The notes: a model not told the origin generated them from the sequence alone. Positions 49,878 to 58,571 are shown, counted from the first letter of the stretch. The stretch is 58,705 bases of DNA from Oscillospiraceae bacterium (GCA_020025675.1 JAHHRS010000006.1:1-58705); one strand, 5' to 3'. Program-made: numbers and translations.

Positions 49878-50369
49878 TTATTTATCCAAAAGCTGCTCAA
49901 GCACAGCAAATCTTGGATCAATTTGTTTCTGACACCCGCAGGGTCCCAGATTAAGGTTTTTGCCGCATTGGGGACACAGACCTTTGCAGTCCTCCTTGCA
50001 GAGGAACTTTGTATCCATATCCAGAATGAAGCAGGTGGACAGCACATCGTCCAGATCTATTTCGTCACCCTCAAGTACGAAGTTCTCAGGATTTTCTCCC
50101 TCATCTTCCTCCACGACGGTGGCGTTAAGCCGGGTAGTTTTGACATTCGGAAAGTCACATCCGCAGCGGTCGCAAAGGCAGATCATCTCAGCCGTTATTT
50201 CTCCTTCAATCTGAAGGATACCGGCCTCGTTATATACCCGTCCTTTTGCATAAGGTTTTTTTACATATTCCCTGACAGCGGGAAAATCCAATCTCTCCGT
50301 CTCAAGCTCACATTCAAAGGGAATTGAGCTGCCCGGATTATCAACGATTTTTCGTAAGTCAAGTTTCAT
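49878..50369 (-). CDS. yceD: DUF177/YceD-family protein
   Basis: YceD family member of 163 aa, partner of rpmF in most bacteria and linked to 23S rRNA or L32 accumulation. CDRCG near residue 67 and the C-terminal CKEDCKGLCPQCGKNLN cluster (positions about 133-149) are typical and may bind zinc. It is first in the operon, behind a perfect sigma-A promoter. Confidence 0.94.
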   Translation of the reverse strand: MKLDLRKIVDNPGSSIPFECELETERLDFPAVREYVKKPYAKGRVYNEAGILQIEGEITAEMICLCDRCGCDFPNVKTTRLNATVVEEDEGENPENFVLEGDEIDLDDVLSTCFILDMDTKFLCKEDCKGLCPQCGKNLNLGPCGCQKQIDPRFAVLEQLLDK

Positions 50370-50414
50370 ACAAACACCTCACTCGAATGCGTATGCCTCC
50401 ACAGTCGCCTTAGT

Positions 50415-50443
50415 ATTATAGTTGAAGTATCAAGGCTTGTCAA
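50415..50443 (-). promoter_or_regulatory. Sigma-A promoter of yceD-rpmF
   Basis: A perfect TTGACA (50438-50443) and TATAAT (50415-50420), spaced 17 bases. Its -35 overlaps the -35 of the divergent plus-strand promoter. Confidence 0.92.
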
Positions 50444-50465
50444 TACATATTTTATATAGTATAAT
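50437..50465 (+). promoter_or_regulatory. Sigma-A promoter of the RluA-type gene
   Basis: TTGTCA (50437-50442), a 17-base spacer and a perfect TATAAT (50460-50465). It is back to back with the yceD promoter, sharing the -35 region. Confidence 0.8.
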
Positions 50466-50511
50466 GTAAATCAAAAGATTTTTGGCAAAGAAACGAAAGG
50501 TTCTTTAAAAA

Positions 50512-51486
50512 ATGAAAGAAATTACCATAAAACACAATGACGCAGGGCAGAGACTTGACAGATTTGTAAGCAAAGCCCTGCCTCTGCTGCCGGAATCATT
50601 ACTGCAAAAATATATTCGCCTCAAGCGGATAAAGCTCAACGGCAAAGGTGCAAAACGTGATACAAGGCTGAATAACGGAGACGTTTTGCAGCTATATATA
50701 AACGATGAATTTTTTGACAAGCCGAAAGAGGAAAATTCCTATCTGAAAGTGGGAACGCCAAAGCTCAATATTGTCTATGAAGATGAAAACATTTTACTTC
50801 TGGATAAAAAGCCCGGCATTCTGTGTCACAGCTCCGGAGTATGGGATTATAACACGCTCATTGCAAACGTGCAAGCCTATCTTGCTCAAAAAAAGGAATG
50901 GAACCCCAGAGAGGAAAACTCTTTTACCCCCGCTCTCTGCAACAGGATTGACAGAAATACCGGAGGCATAGTCATAGCCGCTAAAAATGCTCAGGCACTG
51001 AGAATTATAAACGAAAAAATTCAGCTCAGAGAAATTGACAAATATTATCTCTGTGCCGTCTCCGGAAAGCCATGGCCGACTGCCGGCAAGCTCTCAAACT
51101 ACCTTTTAAAGGACGAGGATAAAAATCTCGTCTCTGTTAAAAAGCAGCCTGTGGAGGGAGCAAAACTTGCTGAGACGGAGTACAGAACTTTAAAGTCAAA
51201 CGGCAGGCTCTCTCTTGTGGAGTGCCATCTTTTAACCGGTCGTACTCATCAGATAAGAGTCCAGATGGCAAAGGCAGGCTGGCCGCTTTTGGGTGATACC
51301 AAATACGGAAGCGCCGCCGTAAACCGACGTTTTGATGAAAAGGGGCAGGCGCTCTATTCATATAAACTCTGCTTTGAGTTTAAAACTCAGGGCGGAATCC
51401 TGGATTATCTCAACGGCAGGGAATTCAAAGTCCAGAAAGTAGACTTTGCAGAAAAATATTTCGGTGTAAAGAATTTAGATTTTTGA
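50512..51486 (+). CDS. RluA-family pseudouridine synthase
   Basis: Converts uridines to pseudouridine in rRNA or tRNA. An S4-like RNA-binding part (residues 1-80) precedes the catalytic domain. The active-site Asp is in NRIDRNTGG (near residue 147), and TGRTHQIRVQM and GDTKYG follow. Length 324 aa fits RluC/RluD types; the exact target is unknown. It precedes the CDF transporter gene by 16 bases. Confidence 0.93.
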   Translation: MKEITIKHNDAGQRLDRFVSKALPLLPESLLQKYIRLKRIKLNGKGAKRDTRLNNGDVLQLYINDEFFDKPKEENSYLKVGTPKLNIVYEDENILLLDKKPGILCHSSGVWDYNTLIANVQAYLAQKKEWNPREENSFTPALCNRIDRNTGGIVIAAKNAQALRIINEKIQLREIDKYYLCAVSGKPWPTAGKLSNYLLKDEDKNLVSVKKQPVEGAKLAETEYRTLKSNGRLSLVECHLLTGRTHQIRVQMAKAGWPLLGDTKYGSAAVNRRFDEKGQALYSYKLCFEFKTQGGILDYLNGREFKVQKVDFAEKYFGVKNLDF

Positions 51487-51502
51487 TTGGAGTAATGGCA
51501 AA

Positions 51503-52672
51503 ATGTTAAAACTTCTGACCCGGATTTTTATAAAGGACAGTGAAAATGTAAAAGACCCCAAGGTTCGGAAAGCTTACGGTATGCTCTGCGGCATTTACGG
51601 AGTGTTTTTAAACTTTTTGCTTTTTATCGGAAAGTATCTTGCCGGTACACTCTCAGGCTCTATGGCAATAGTTGCCGATGCCTTCAACAACTTATCTGAT
51701 GCAGGTTCCTCAGTCATAAGTTTTTTAGGCTTCGCTTTAGCCGGAAAGAAGCCCGACCCCGGTCATCCCTTCGGTCACGGCAGAATAGAGTACTTAACCG
51801 GCCTCATGATCTCAATTATTATAATAACGGTAGGCTTTGAGCTTTTAAAGAGTTCTGTTTTAAAGATAATAAACCCCCAGCCTGTTGTTTCAGGACTTCT
51901 CCCTGCCGTAATTTTGCTTGTCTCAATATGCGTTAAAGTATATATGGCATGCTATAATAAGAAGATGGGAAACAAGATAAACTCCACCGCCATGCAGGCC
52001 GCAGCCGCAGACTCAGTTTCTGACTCGGTAGCAACCACGGTTGTACTGCTTTCTATGGCTGTGAGCTATTTCTTCCATATAAATATAGACGCTTACGCAG
52101 GTCTTCTGGTTTCCGCCTTCATAATTTTAGGCGGCTTTGGTTCCGCCAGAGATACCATATCTCCCCTTCTGGGTCAGGCTCCCGACCCGGAGCTTGTAAA
52201 AGGCATTGAGGCCCTTGTCCTCTCCCATAAGGAGCTTTTAGGCGTACATGACCTTATTGTTCATGACTACGGTCCCGGCAGACTTATGGCTTCTCTCCAC
52301 GCTGAGGTAAACGGTAAAGGTGACATTTTTATTCTCCATGATGTTATAGACAGGGCAGAAAATGAAATATACGATAAATACGGCTGCCTTGCAACTATTC
52401 ATATGGACCCGCTTGATATGGATAATACGGAAATTTCCAAAAGGAAAAAGGAAATTTCCCAAAAGCTCCGAGAAATAAGCAATGATGTCACAATTCATGA
52501 CTTCCGCATGGTTCCCGGCAACACTCACACAAACCTTATATTTGACGCTGAATTTCCCATGACAGTAAAAGACAGCGACGAGGAACTGGTTAAAAAGATT
52601 CAAAATATCATAAGTGAAAACTGGCCTGAATGTAATGCCGTTGTAAATATAGACAGGGATTATACAACTTGA
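51503..52672 (+). CDS. Cation diffusion facilitator, probably manganese type
   Basis: Proton-coupled metal exporter of 389 aa with six membrane helices and a long C-terminal cytoplasmic domain. The metal site in helix 2 is DAFNNLSD (N-x3-D), and helix 5 has DSVSD (D-x3-D). Zinc exporters usually have H-x3-D at one of these, whereas N/D-x3-D sets are linked to manganese exporters. So Mn2+ is the more likely substrate (inference from motifs). It is downstream of the RluA-type gene in the same direction, with a terminator after it. Confidence 0.9.
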   Translation: MLKLLTRIFIKDSENVKDPKVRKAYGMLCGIYGVFLNFLLFIGKYLAGTLSGSMAIVADAFNNLSDAGSSVISFLGFALAGKKPDPGHPFGHGRIEYLTGLMISIIIITVGFELLKSSVLKIINPQPVVSGLLPAVILLVSICVKVYMACYNKKMGNKINSTAMQAAAADSVSDSVATTVVLLSMAVSYFFHINIDAYAGLLVSAFIILGGFGSARDTISPLLGQAPDPELVKGIEALVLSHKELLGVHDLIVHDYGPGRLMASLHAEVNGKGDIFILHDVIDRAENEIYDKYGCLATIHMDPLDMDNTEISKRKKEISQKLREISNDVTIHDFRMVPGNTHTNLIFDAEFPMTVKDSDEELVKKIQNIISENWPECNAVVNIDRDYTT

Positions 52673-52686
52673 TTATGGCAAATATC

Positions 52687-52724
52687 AAAATCTGCGGAGT
52701 AAGTGCTTCTTCTCCGCAGATTTA
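52687..52724. terminator. Bidirectional terminator, CDF / SLC13
   Basis: An aaaatctgcggag/ctccgcagattt stem with a 12-base loop lies between convergent genes. Confidence 0.85.
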
Positions 52725-52726
52725 TT

Positions 52727-54121
52727 TTATAGGTACAATATACCGGCCCCGTTCCACAGCGGCAACACAGCTAACAGCGAGAGCCCGCAAATGAGGATAT
52801 AAACAAAGCAATATTTCGCTCCTTCACCCTCGTTTATCATAGCACCGTCCACAGCGTAATATCCCGCCATGTAAACAGGGTTCTGATAGAGGAAAAACCA
52901 TGGCGTAACGAAGAAATATACGGTAATTGCGGCAGCCCACGGATTTATTCCTGCCTCTATTGCTATTGGTACAAGGAAAACCATGAATATATTTATGTAG
53001 GTAAGTTCCGACACTATTACGAATCTGGAAACTACGGTCAGAAGACCGATACCCAGCAGGAAGAGGAACGGGGACATGGCAAGCTTTTTGACAGCAGAGC
53101 CGCACAAGGCTACAAGCCAATCGTTTATGCCAAGAGTACCGAAGCAGGAGCTGAGCCCCAGCACTATACCAATAAATACCAGATAATCCCATGAAACGCT
53201 TGAGCGGAAGCTGTTTCTGTCCATAATATTAAATACATGCATTGCCGCAAGAGAAAGTATTGCACAGATATAGGCGGGAATGTGATGCACACTTTCAGTC
53301 ACCCACATAAGCATGGTAACAAGCAGAATTCCAAGCATGGCCTTTTCCCTGCCGCTCATAGGCCCCATTTCACGAAGCTTTTCAACAAGCCCCTCTTTGG
53401 AATGGACTTTCTCATTTTTAGGCCCGTACATTTTAACTATGCAGATGCAGTTTAAAACGCTTACAAGAATAAACCATGGCAGCACAGCCAAAAACCATCT
53501 GCCCATTGTAAACCTTGCCTGAATGTCCTCAGGCATAAAGCCTAAGAGCGCATAGCCCAGAACAGAAGCGCTTATAAACAGAGGTGCCGGATTCCTGATA
53601 CCTACTATCATCGCTAAAAACAGGCCTTTATCCTCTTTTTCTCCCGGCTCATATCCCATGCTTCGGCTCACAGCCATGGCAAGAGGTGCCATCATGGTAG
53701 CTTTTGCGCTGAGGCTTGGAATAAAGGGTGCCGTAACACAACCCACAGCCAGCATTCCTATGGTCTGCCATTTAAAATTTCCCGGGAAAAGCTTCAGCAA
53801 ATGAAGGGAAATACGGTTTAAAAGTCCGCTTGAAGAAACACCGGCGCTGAGGGCAAAGGCGGTCAGCAGCAGCCACCATGAGGTAGTGCTGAACGCGGAA
53901 AACACCGTCTGCGGCCGGAGCTTTGAAACGCATATAAGCAGAACTGCCATGATAAGGGCCGTTACATAGTCCGGAATTACCTTGGCAATCCACCATACCA
54001 CAGCCCAGATAAGTATACCCAGAGCCGCTGCCGCCTCATTGCTCAAGCCATAGTTCGGCAAAAGCAAGGCACTCACAATTCCCAGAAGAATTCCCAAACA
54101 CGAAAACACTGTTTTTTTCAT
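52727..54121 (-). CDS. SLC13/DASS-family anion permease
   Basis: Sodium-coupled dicarboxylate or sulfate transporter family, 464 aa, with about 11-12 hydrophobic segments. The helical hairpin motifs are only loosely kept; SLSAKATMMAPL near residue 145 and VVSRFVIVSELTYINIFMV near 360 match the usual ligand-site regions (SNT-like triplets are not clear). It is separated from the TRAP genes upstream by a terminator and may use its own promoter. Substrate unknown. Its position next to the TRAP cluster suggests a related anionic substrate (inference). Confidence 0.85.
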   Translation of the reverse strand: MKKTVFSCLGILLGIVSALLLPNYGLSNEAAAALGILIWAVVWWIAKVIPDYVTALIMAVLLICVSKLRPQTVFSAFSTTSWWLLLTAFALSAGVSSSGLLNRISLHLLKLFPGNFKWQTIGMLAVGCVTAPFIPSLSAKATMMAPLAMAVSRSMGYEPGEKEDKGLFLAMIVGIRNPAPLFISASVLGYALLGFMPEDIQARFTMGRWFLAVLPWFILVSVLNCICIVKMYGPKNEKVHSKEGLVEKLREMGPMSGREKAMLGILLVTMLMWVTESVHHIPAYICAILSLAAMHVFNIMDRNSFRSSVSWDYLVFIGIVLGLSSCFGTLGINDWLVALCGSAVKKLAMSPFLFLLGIGLLTVVSRFVIVSELTYINIFMVFLVPIAIEAGINPWAAAITVYFFVTPWFFLYQNPVYMAGYYAVDGAMINEGEGAKYCFVYILICGLSLLAVLPLWNGAGILYL

Positions 54122-54143
54122 ATTAACTCCTTAAAAAAGAAAA

Positions 54144-54163
54144 AGGCAACGAAATCGCTGCCT
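54144..54163 (-). terminator. Terminator after the TRAP operon
   Basis: An aggcagcg/cgttgcct stem (one wobble) with a 4-base loop, followed on the minus strand by a T run at 54139-54144. It separates dctM from the SLC13 gene. Confidence 0.75.
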
Positions 54164-54180
54164 ATTTTCTGCGCCTCAGA

Positions 54181-55512
54181 CTATCCCACAAGTCTGTTAG
54201 GCAACCAGTTTATTATGTCGGGGAAGAATACGCACAGCATGAACACAAGAAGCTGTACACCTATGTAGGGCCATATGCCCCGTATTATCTCCGACGTGGA
54301 TATTTCGTCCTTTACAACGCCCTTGAAGTAGAATATGGATGCCGCCATAGGCGGAGATAAAAATGCAGTCTGCATAAGCACTGCCATCATAGTTAGAAAC
54401 CATGTAGCATCAAAGCCCAGTGCAGTGGCAATAGGAACGAAAATCGGAATAACAATCATGCACACTGCTATCCAGTCCATAAGGAAGCCCAGTATAAACA
54501 CAACTGCCATCATAAGGGCGAATATGCCCCACTTGCCTATGGGCAGACCCACAAACAGATTTGTAACAGCGGTGCTGCATCCCAGACGCATAAAAACTGT
54601 GACAAAAAGATTTCCGAATGCGGAAACCGCATACACCATGGAGGTAAGTTTAATGGACTCGATAAGCGTATTTTTAATAACCTGCCAGTTCAGAGAACGA
54701 TAGCAGAGAGCTATTATAAAGGAGGCTACAACGCCGCAGGCGGCAGCTTCGGTAGCGGGGCACCAGCCCAGCCATATTGCACCGAGAACTGAGAAAATTA
54801 CTACGGTTACAGGGACAACATTTATAATGCAGCCCTTTGCAATCTCCCATTTTGTGTGCTTTTTAAGTTCTTCCTCAGGAAGAGGAGGAGCCCAGTCTTT
54901 TTTAATGTTTGCGACTATTTTGATGTACAGTATATAGAATACACCAAGGAGCAGACCCGGAGTCATTGCGCCGTAAAAAAGCCTTCCCACAGACACGTTG
55001 GCAGCCGAGCCCATAAAAACAAGCATTATGCTGGGGGGTATCAATATACCCAGTGTACCGCCGGAGATAATAACACCGGAGGTCAGAGATTTATTGTACT
55101 TTGCATCCAGCATGGGTTTTGTGAACAGAAGACCCATTGAAACAACGGATGCGCCCACAATACCTGTGGTGGCTGCAAAAAGAATTGCAATAAGAGTTGC
55201 TGCAATAGCCATACCGCCGCGCTGTCTGCCCAAAGCAAGAGACAGGTTATCGAAAAGCCGTCCTGCAACACCTGACTGGTTCAAGAGCTGTCCCATCAGC
55301 ACGAAAAGGGGCACAGCCAAAAGACCGTAATCCTTGGTATATTTAAAAATACTGAAGAATATCATCTGGAAAACATCAGATCCCCAGAATGTAAGGCCTG
55401 CAATCAGCGCAACGCCACCCAATGCGGCAAACAGGTAAAAGCCGGAGAAGATAAGTACCAGAAGCAGTATTCCCATCATGACGGCTACTGAAAGTCCGCT
55501 GAATACCAACAT
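54181..55512 (-). CDS. dctM: TRAP transporter large permease (DctM)
   Basis: Main membrane subunit of a tripartite ATP-independent periplasmic-type transporter, 443 aa with about 12 helices. Typical blocks are YTKDYGLLAVPLFVLMGQL, GGTLGILIPPSIMLVF and AFLSPPMAASIFYFKG (positions near 60-80, 150 and 395). The gene follows dctQ with no gap, so the three TRAP genes form an operon. Driving force is usually a sodium gradient. Substrate unknown. Confidence 0.96.
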   Translation of the reverse strand: MLVFSGLSVAVMMGILLLVLIFSGFYLFAALGGVALIAGLTFWGSDVFQMIFFSIFKYTKDYGLLAVPLFVLMGQLLNQSGVAGRLFDNLSLALGRQRGGMAIAATLIAILFAATTGIVGASVVSMGLLFTKPMLDAKYNKSLTSGVIISGGTLGILIPPSIMLVFMGSAANVSVGRLFYGAMTPGLLLGVFYILYIKIVANIKKDWAPPLPEEELKKHTKWEIAKGCIINVVPVTVVIFSVLGAIWLGWCPATEAAACGVVASFIIALCYRSLNWQVIKNTLIESIKLTSMVYAVSAFGNLFVTVFMRLGCSTAVTNLFVGLPIGKWGIFALMMAVVFILGFLMDWIAVCMIVIPIFVPIATALGFDATWFLTMMAVLMQTAFLSPPMAASIFYFKGVVKDEISTSEIIRGIWPYIGVQLLVFMLCVFFPDIINWLPNRLVG

Positions 55513-55513
55513 T

Positions 55514-56062
55514 TCATCTCACCTCCTGTTTAATGGCTTTTAACTTATGTACAAGCTTTACCATTTCGGCTATTCCCTGCATGGTGAGGATTATAAGGCT
55601 CACCGCAATTACTATTTTGGTCGGCCAGATAGGGGCATTCCATGAACCGGTGCTCAGAAGCTCACGTTTCATTACGGAAATTGCAGCTACCTTTATGCTC
55701 TCCAGAGAACCCATAACAGTGAGAGGCAGGAATATTAATGAGTAAAGTACCAAATCCAGAATGCACTTTGTTTTTTCGCTGAATTTAGAATACAGTGCAT
55801 CTATCCTGACCATGGTTCCGCACTTCATGGCGTATGCAAAGCCTAACACAGCTGCGCAGCCGCCGATTATGAAGCATGTACCGTAGGCCCATGTGGTAGG
55901 AGCGTTAAAAACATTTCTTGCCACAATCTCTATCATAAATACTATCAGCATAGGAACCAGCATAAATGCCGCCGTTTTGCCGGATATGTCGGAGACCTTT
56001 TCCGCAAAGGCTATATAACGGTCTCCGAAAGAGAGCCTTGATATTTTATTATCATTGCTCAT
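55514..56062 (-). CDS. dctQ: TRAP transporter small permease (DctQ)
   Basis: Small membrane subunit of 182 aa with four helices; pairs with DctM. The VFMIEIVARNVFNAPTTWAYG region (about residues 40-60) is typical, with the conserved R and N in the first helix pair. It lies 46 bases after dctP and directly before dctM. Confidence 0.93.
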   Translation of the reverse strand: MSNDNKISRLSFGDRYIAFAEKVSDISGKTAAFMLVPMLIVFMIEIVARNVFNAPTTWAYGTCFIIGGCAAVLGFAYAMKCGTMVRIDALYSKFSEKTKCILDLVLYSLIFLPLTVMGSLESIKVAAISVMKRELLSTGSWNAPIWPTKIVIAVSLIILTMQGIAEMVKLVHKLKAIKQEVR

Positions 56063-56108
56063 ATCTTCACCTCTTAGCTAAGTTTTTAATTTTATTCTCC
56101 TGAGCTAA

Positions 56109-57188
56109 TCAGCCCACAGCTTCTCTCCAGCCTCGTGTCTGCTCAAGGTATTCCATCTGTGAATTATAGATCTTTGCAAAGAGAGGGTTGCTCTCGCACT
56201 TTTCAGCATAATATTCAGAAGCAACTTCTCTGATAGTTTCCAAATCTTCCTCGGACATGTAGCTTATGGTGCACTGGCCATTGGCTTCCAGCTCCTCTAA
56301 CTTTTTCCATGCCTCTGCATTGGAGTAAAAGTCATCAATGTAAGTCTGGGTACACATTGCCTGACAGGAAGTCTTGATAATGTTCTGGGCCTGCTCATCA
56401 AGTCCGTTCCAAACGTCCTTATTGATAATTAGAAGATAAGTGCAGCAAGGAGCATGAATTCCGGGAACGGTAATGCAGGGGGCTACCTCATGGAAGCCTG
56501 CGGACCAGTTGGTGTAGGGGCCGGAGTATTCAAAAGCATCAATAGTGCCTCTGGAAATGGCCTCATAGCACTCGCTTCCTGCCATGGAAACAACGGAAGC
56601 ACCAAGAAGAGTTTCGATATTGGCCCAGTCGGAAACACCTCTTATTTTAAGTCCCTTTATATCATCCAGACTCTTAATGGGAGTCTTGGAGCAAAAAAGT
56701 ATCTCTGTATCCAGACCGCCGCAGGGAATTGCCACAACATTGGGGGCAATCTCTGCCATTACCTCGTCCAGTATTTTCTGACCTTCGCCTGCAAAATACC
56801 AGCCCATATAATCCTGATAGCTCATGCCTGCGGGCAGGGAGCTGAGTGCACTTACAGCATCATCGGCAAAGTTGACCGCTGCAATGTGAATACAGTCAAG
56901 TGTGCCGTTTCCCACAGCATCAAGCATATCGGCGGTTGATACAACGGAGTCTGTTGCAAGAGTGTCCATATTTATACGGCCGCCGGAGGTTTTCTCTATG
57001 GTATCGGAAAGAGCCTCTGCGAACTTATAGGGGTTGCCGCCGGTTCCGGTGGAGCACTGATAAACAAGATTGTAGCTTTTTCCTGCCTCTGTATAGGGAG
57101 TTTCAACTCTGGCAATACCGCTGCATCCTGTAAGAAGCATCAGCACCATAGCCGCTGCCGGTATAATCGATAGAACTTTCTTTTTCAT
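56109..57188 (-). CDS. dctP: TRAP transporter substrate-binding lipoprotein (DctP)
   Basis: Extracytoplasmic solute receptor of 359 aa. The lipobox LLTGC follows a signal segment, as expected for a Gram-positive envelope. The binding-site Arg is in LKIRGVSDWAN (near residue 182), where TRAP receptors hold a carboxylate. SYQDYMGWYFAGEGQKIL and GTIDAFEYSGPYTNWS are typical. So the substrate is probably an organic acid (family knowledge). It sits between the SDR gene (29-base gap) and dctQ (46 bases). Confidence 0.94.
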   Translation of the reverse strand: MKKKVLSIIPAAAMVLMLLTGCSGIARVETPYTEAGKSYNLVYQCSTGTGGNPYKFAEALSDTIEKTSGGRINMDTLATDSVVSTADMLDAVGNGTLDCIHIAAVNFADDAVSALSSLPAGMSYQDYMGWYFAGEGQKILDEVMAEIAPNVVAIPCGGLDTEILFCSKTPIKSLDDIKGLKIRGVSDWANIETLLGASVVSMAGSECYEAISRGTIDAFEYSGPYTNWSAGFHEVAPCITVPGIHAPCCTYLLIINKDVWNGLDEQAQNIIKTSCQAMCTQTYIDDFYSNAEAWKKLEELEANGQCTISYMSEEDLETIREVASEYYAEKCESNPLFAKIYNSQMEYLEQTRGWREAVG

Positions 57189-57217
57189 TTTTATCGCCTT
57201 ACCTTTCAGTCATTCTC

Positions 57218-57970
57218 TTACAGAAGAGACCATCCGCCGTCTATAAGCACCGGTGATCCCTGCATAAAATCGGATTCAGAATTGGAAAGAAACAGTATCA
57301 GATTTGCAACCTCTTCAGGCTGTGCCCAACGTCCTGCTGCAATTCTGTCTGCCATCTGGTGGATAAGATCGTCAGGATTATCAATACTGGCCTTGGTGAG
57401 CTTAGTCTCCATAGTTCCGGGGTTAATGCAGTTGCACTTAATTCCCATCCGTCCGAAATCCTTGGCAATTCTGCGGGTGAGAGCCTGGCAGACATACTTG
57501 GAAGCACAGTAGGCTGTGCCGCCTGCGTTAAGGCTCCATGTTGCAACAGATGCAACGTTTACGATAGTGCCGCCGCCCTGCTCAAGCATATGAGGAATGG
57601 AGTATTTGCAGGTAAGGAACACGGACTTTCCGTTGGTGTCCATAACGGTGTCCCACTCGTCTTCGCTAAGTTCCAGAATATTCTTTCTCTTATCGAAAAC
57701 ACCTGCGTTATTAACAAGAATATCAATTCTGCCCATCTTTTCCATAGCAAAATCAATGAGAGCTCTTACTTCTTCACTTTTGCTGACATCAGCCTGAAAG
57801 CCGTATACATTGCAGCCCTCAAACTCTTTAATCATTGCCTCTGCCTTTTCCCTTCCGGAGCGGTAGGTAAAGACGACAGATGCCCCTTCCTCTAGAAATC
57901 TCTTAACGACAGCGTATCCAAGTCCGGCGCTGCCCCCGGTGATAAGAGCGGTTTTATTTAAAAGTTTCAT
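57218..57970 (-). CDS. SDR-family dehydrogenase, BaiA-like in size and context
   Basis: Short-chain dehydrogenase of 250 aa. The glycine motif TGGSAGLGYAV (residues 11-21), NNAG (near 88), catalytic Ser in NVASVATW and Tyr-Lys in YCASK are all classical. The ATG at 57970 is chosen over a GTG at 57985, since a GAGGGAGA site precedes it. Related SDRs oxidise hydroxysteroids, hydroxy acids or acyl thioesters; the substrate is unknown. It lies 11 bases after the BaiE-like gene and 29 before dctP, so it belongs to that operon. Confidence 0.93.
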   Translation of the reverse strand: MKLLNKTALITGGSAGLGYAVVKRFLEEGASVVFTYRSGREKAEAMIKEFEGCNVYGFQADVSKSEEVRALIDFAMEKMGRIDILVNNAGVFDKRKNILELSEDEWDTVMDTNGKSVFLTCKYSIPHMLEQGGGTIVNVASVATWSLNAGGTAYCASKYVCQALTRRIAKDFGRMGIKCNCINPGTMETKLTKASIDNPDDLIHQMADRIAAGRWAQPEEVANLILFLSNSESDFMQGSPVLIDGGWSLL

Positions 57971-57981
57971 TTCTCTCCCTC

Positions 57982-58473
57982 TCACATCATAAATACTTTG
58001 TAGGCATTGGCAACATCTGTGTATCTCTTCTTCAGGCTTCCCTCTCCTCTGAGGTAAGTAAGAGACATTTCTGTGCAGTACCAGCGGCCGTCAATTTTAA
58101 CGTACTTGTTGTCATAATGGGCTCTTCCCACAAACTCACCGCCGTTTACTGCGTCGTACAGGTCATCTTCCAGAGCCCAGTGACCGACAGCGGTATTATC
58201 ACCGGCAATCTCTACCCAGTGATGATGTCCGTGGTGGCTGGAAGTCACGTTATCGGTAAACTTGCCCTTCATTGTCTCCAGCATACCGTCTCCGCCCACA
58301 TAGCGCCCGCCGGTTGTATTATTATTAAACACGAAGTCGTCGGTAAAGCAGCGGCGAAGACCTTCCCAGTCCTTTTTGTCCAGACAATCCCAATAATCTG
58401 CCTGAAGGCGCTCAATAGCACGAATATCCTCCTGTATCTGAATTCTTCTCTCCAATTCATCTAAAGTAGCCAT
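57982..58473 (-). CDS. BaiE-like SnoaL-fold dehydratase
   Basis: Protein of 163 aa in the SnoaL/NTF2-like family, close in length to bile acid 7-alpha-dehydratase BaiE (166 aa). Residues Y27, D32, H80 and D103 align without gaps, at a constant offset of three, with the BaiE residues Y30, D35, H83 and D106 reported as catalytic. Shared patterns include DYWDCLD, HHGHH, WALEDDL and KYVKIDGRWY. BaiE removes water from a 3-oxo-4-ene-7-hydroxy bile acid CoA-type substrate. The ATG at 58473 is preferred (GGAGG 5 bases before). It leads the SDR/TRAP operon. Confidence 0.85.
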   Translation of the reverse strand: MATLDELERRIQIQEDIRAIERLQADYWDCLDKKDWEGLRRCFTDDFVFNNNTTGGRYVGGDGMLETMKGKFTDNVTSSHHGHHHWVEIAGDNTAVGHWALEDDLYDAVNGGEFVGRAHYDNKYVKIDGRWYCTEMSLTYLRGEGSLKKRYTDVANAYKVFMM

Positions 58474-58511
58474 CATGTCCTCCCGAAATATATCTGTTAT
58501 TTTGTATGTTA

Positions 58512-58540
58512 ATTTTACGACAATTTCCATTTTTAGTAAA
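58512..58540 (-). promoter_or_regulatory. Sigma-A promoter of the BaiE-like/SDR/TRAP operon
   Basis: TTTACT (58535-58540), a 17-base spacer and TAAAAT (58512-58517), ending 38 bases before the chosen ATG. The -35 box lies inside the first of two direct repeats. Confidence 0.7.
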
Positions 58541-58571
58541 GTATGCACTTAATAGTAAGTACGCACATTTA
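58534..58571. promoter_or_regulatory. Two direct repeats at the operon promoter
   Basis: TAGTAAAGTATGCACTTA (58534-58551) and TAGTAAGTACGCACATTTA (58553-58571) are near-identical 18-19 base units with a 19-base period, about two helix turns. They cover and flank the -35 box, as expected for the site of an activator or repressor. The regulator gene is not in the window. Confidence 0.75.

Noticed and set aside
57982..58473. A complete bai operon
   Set aside because: Only one BaiE-like and one BaiA-like gene are seen. BaiB, BaiCD, BaiF, BaiG and BaiH are not in the window, and the transporter is a TRAP type, not BaiG.
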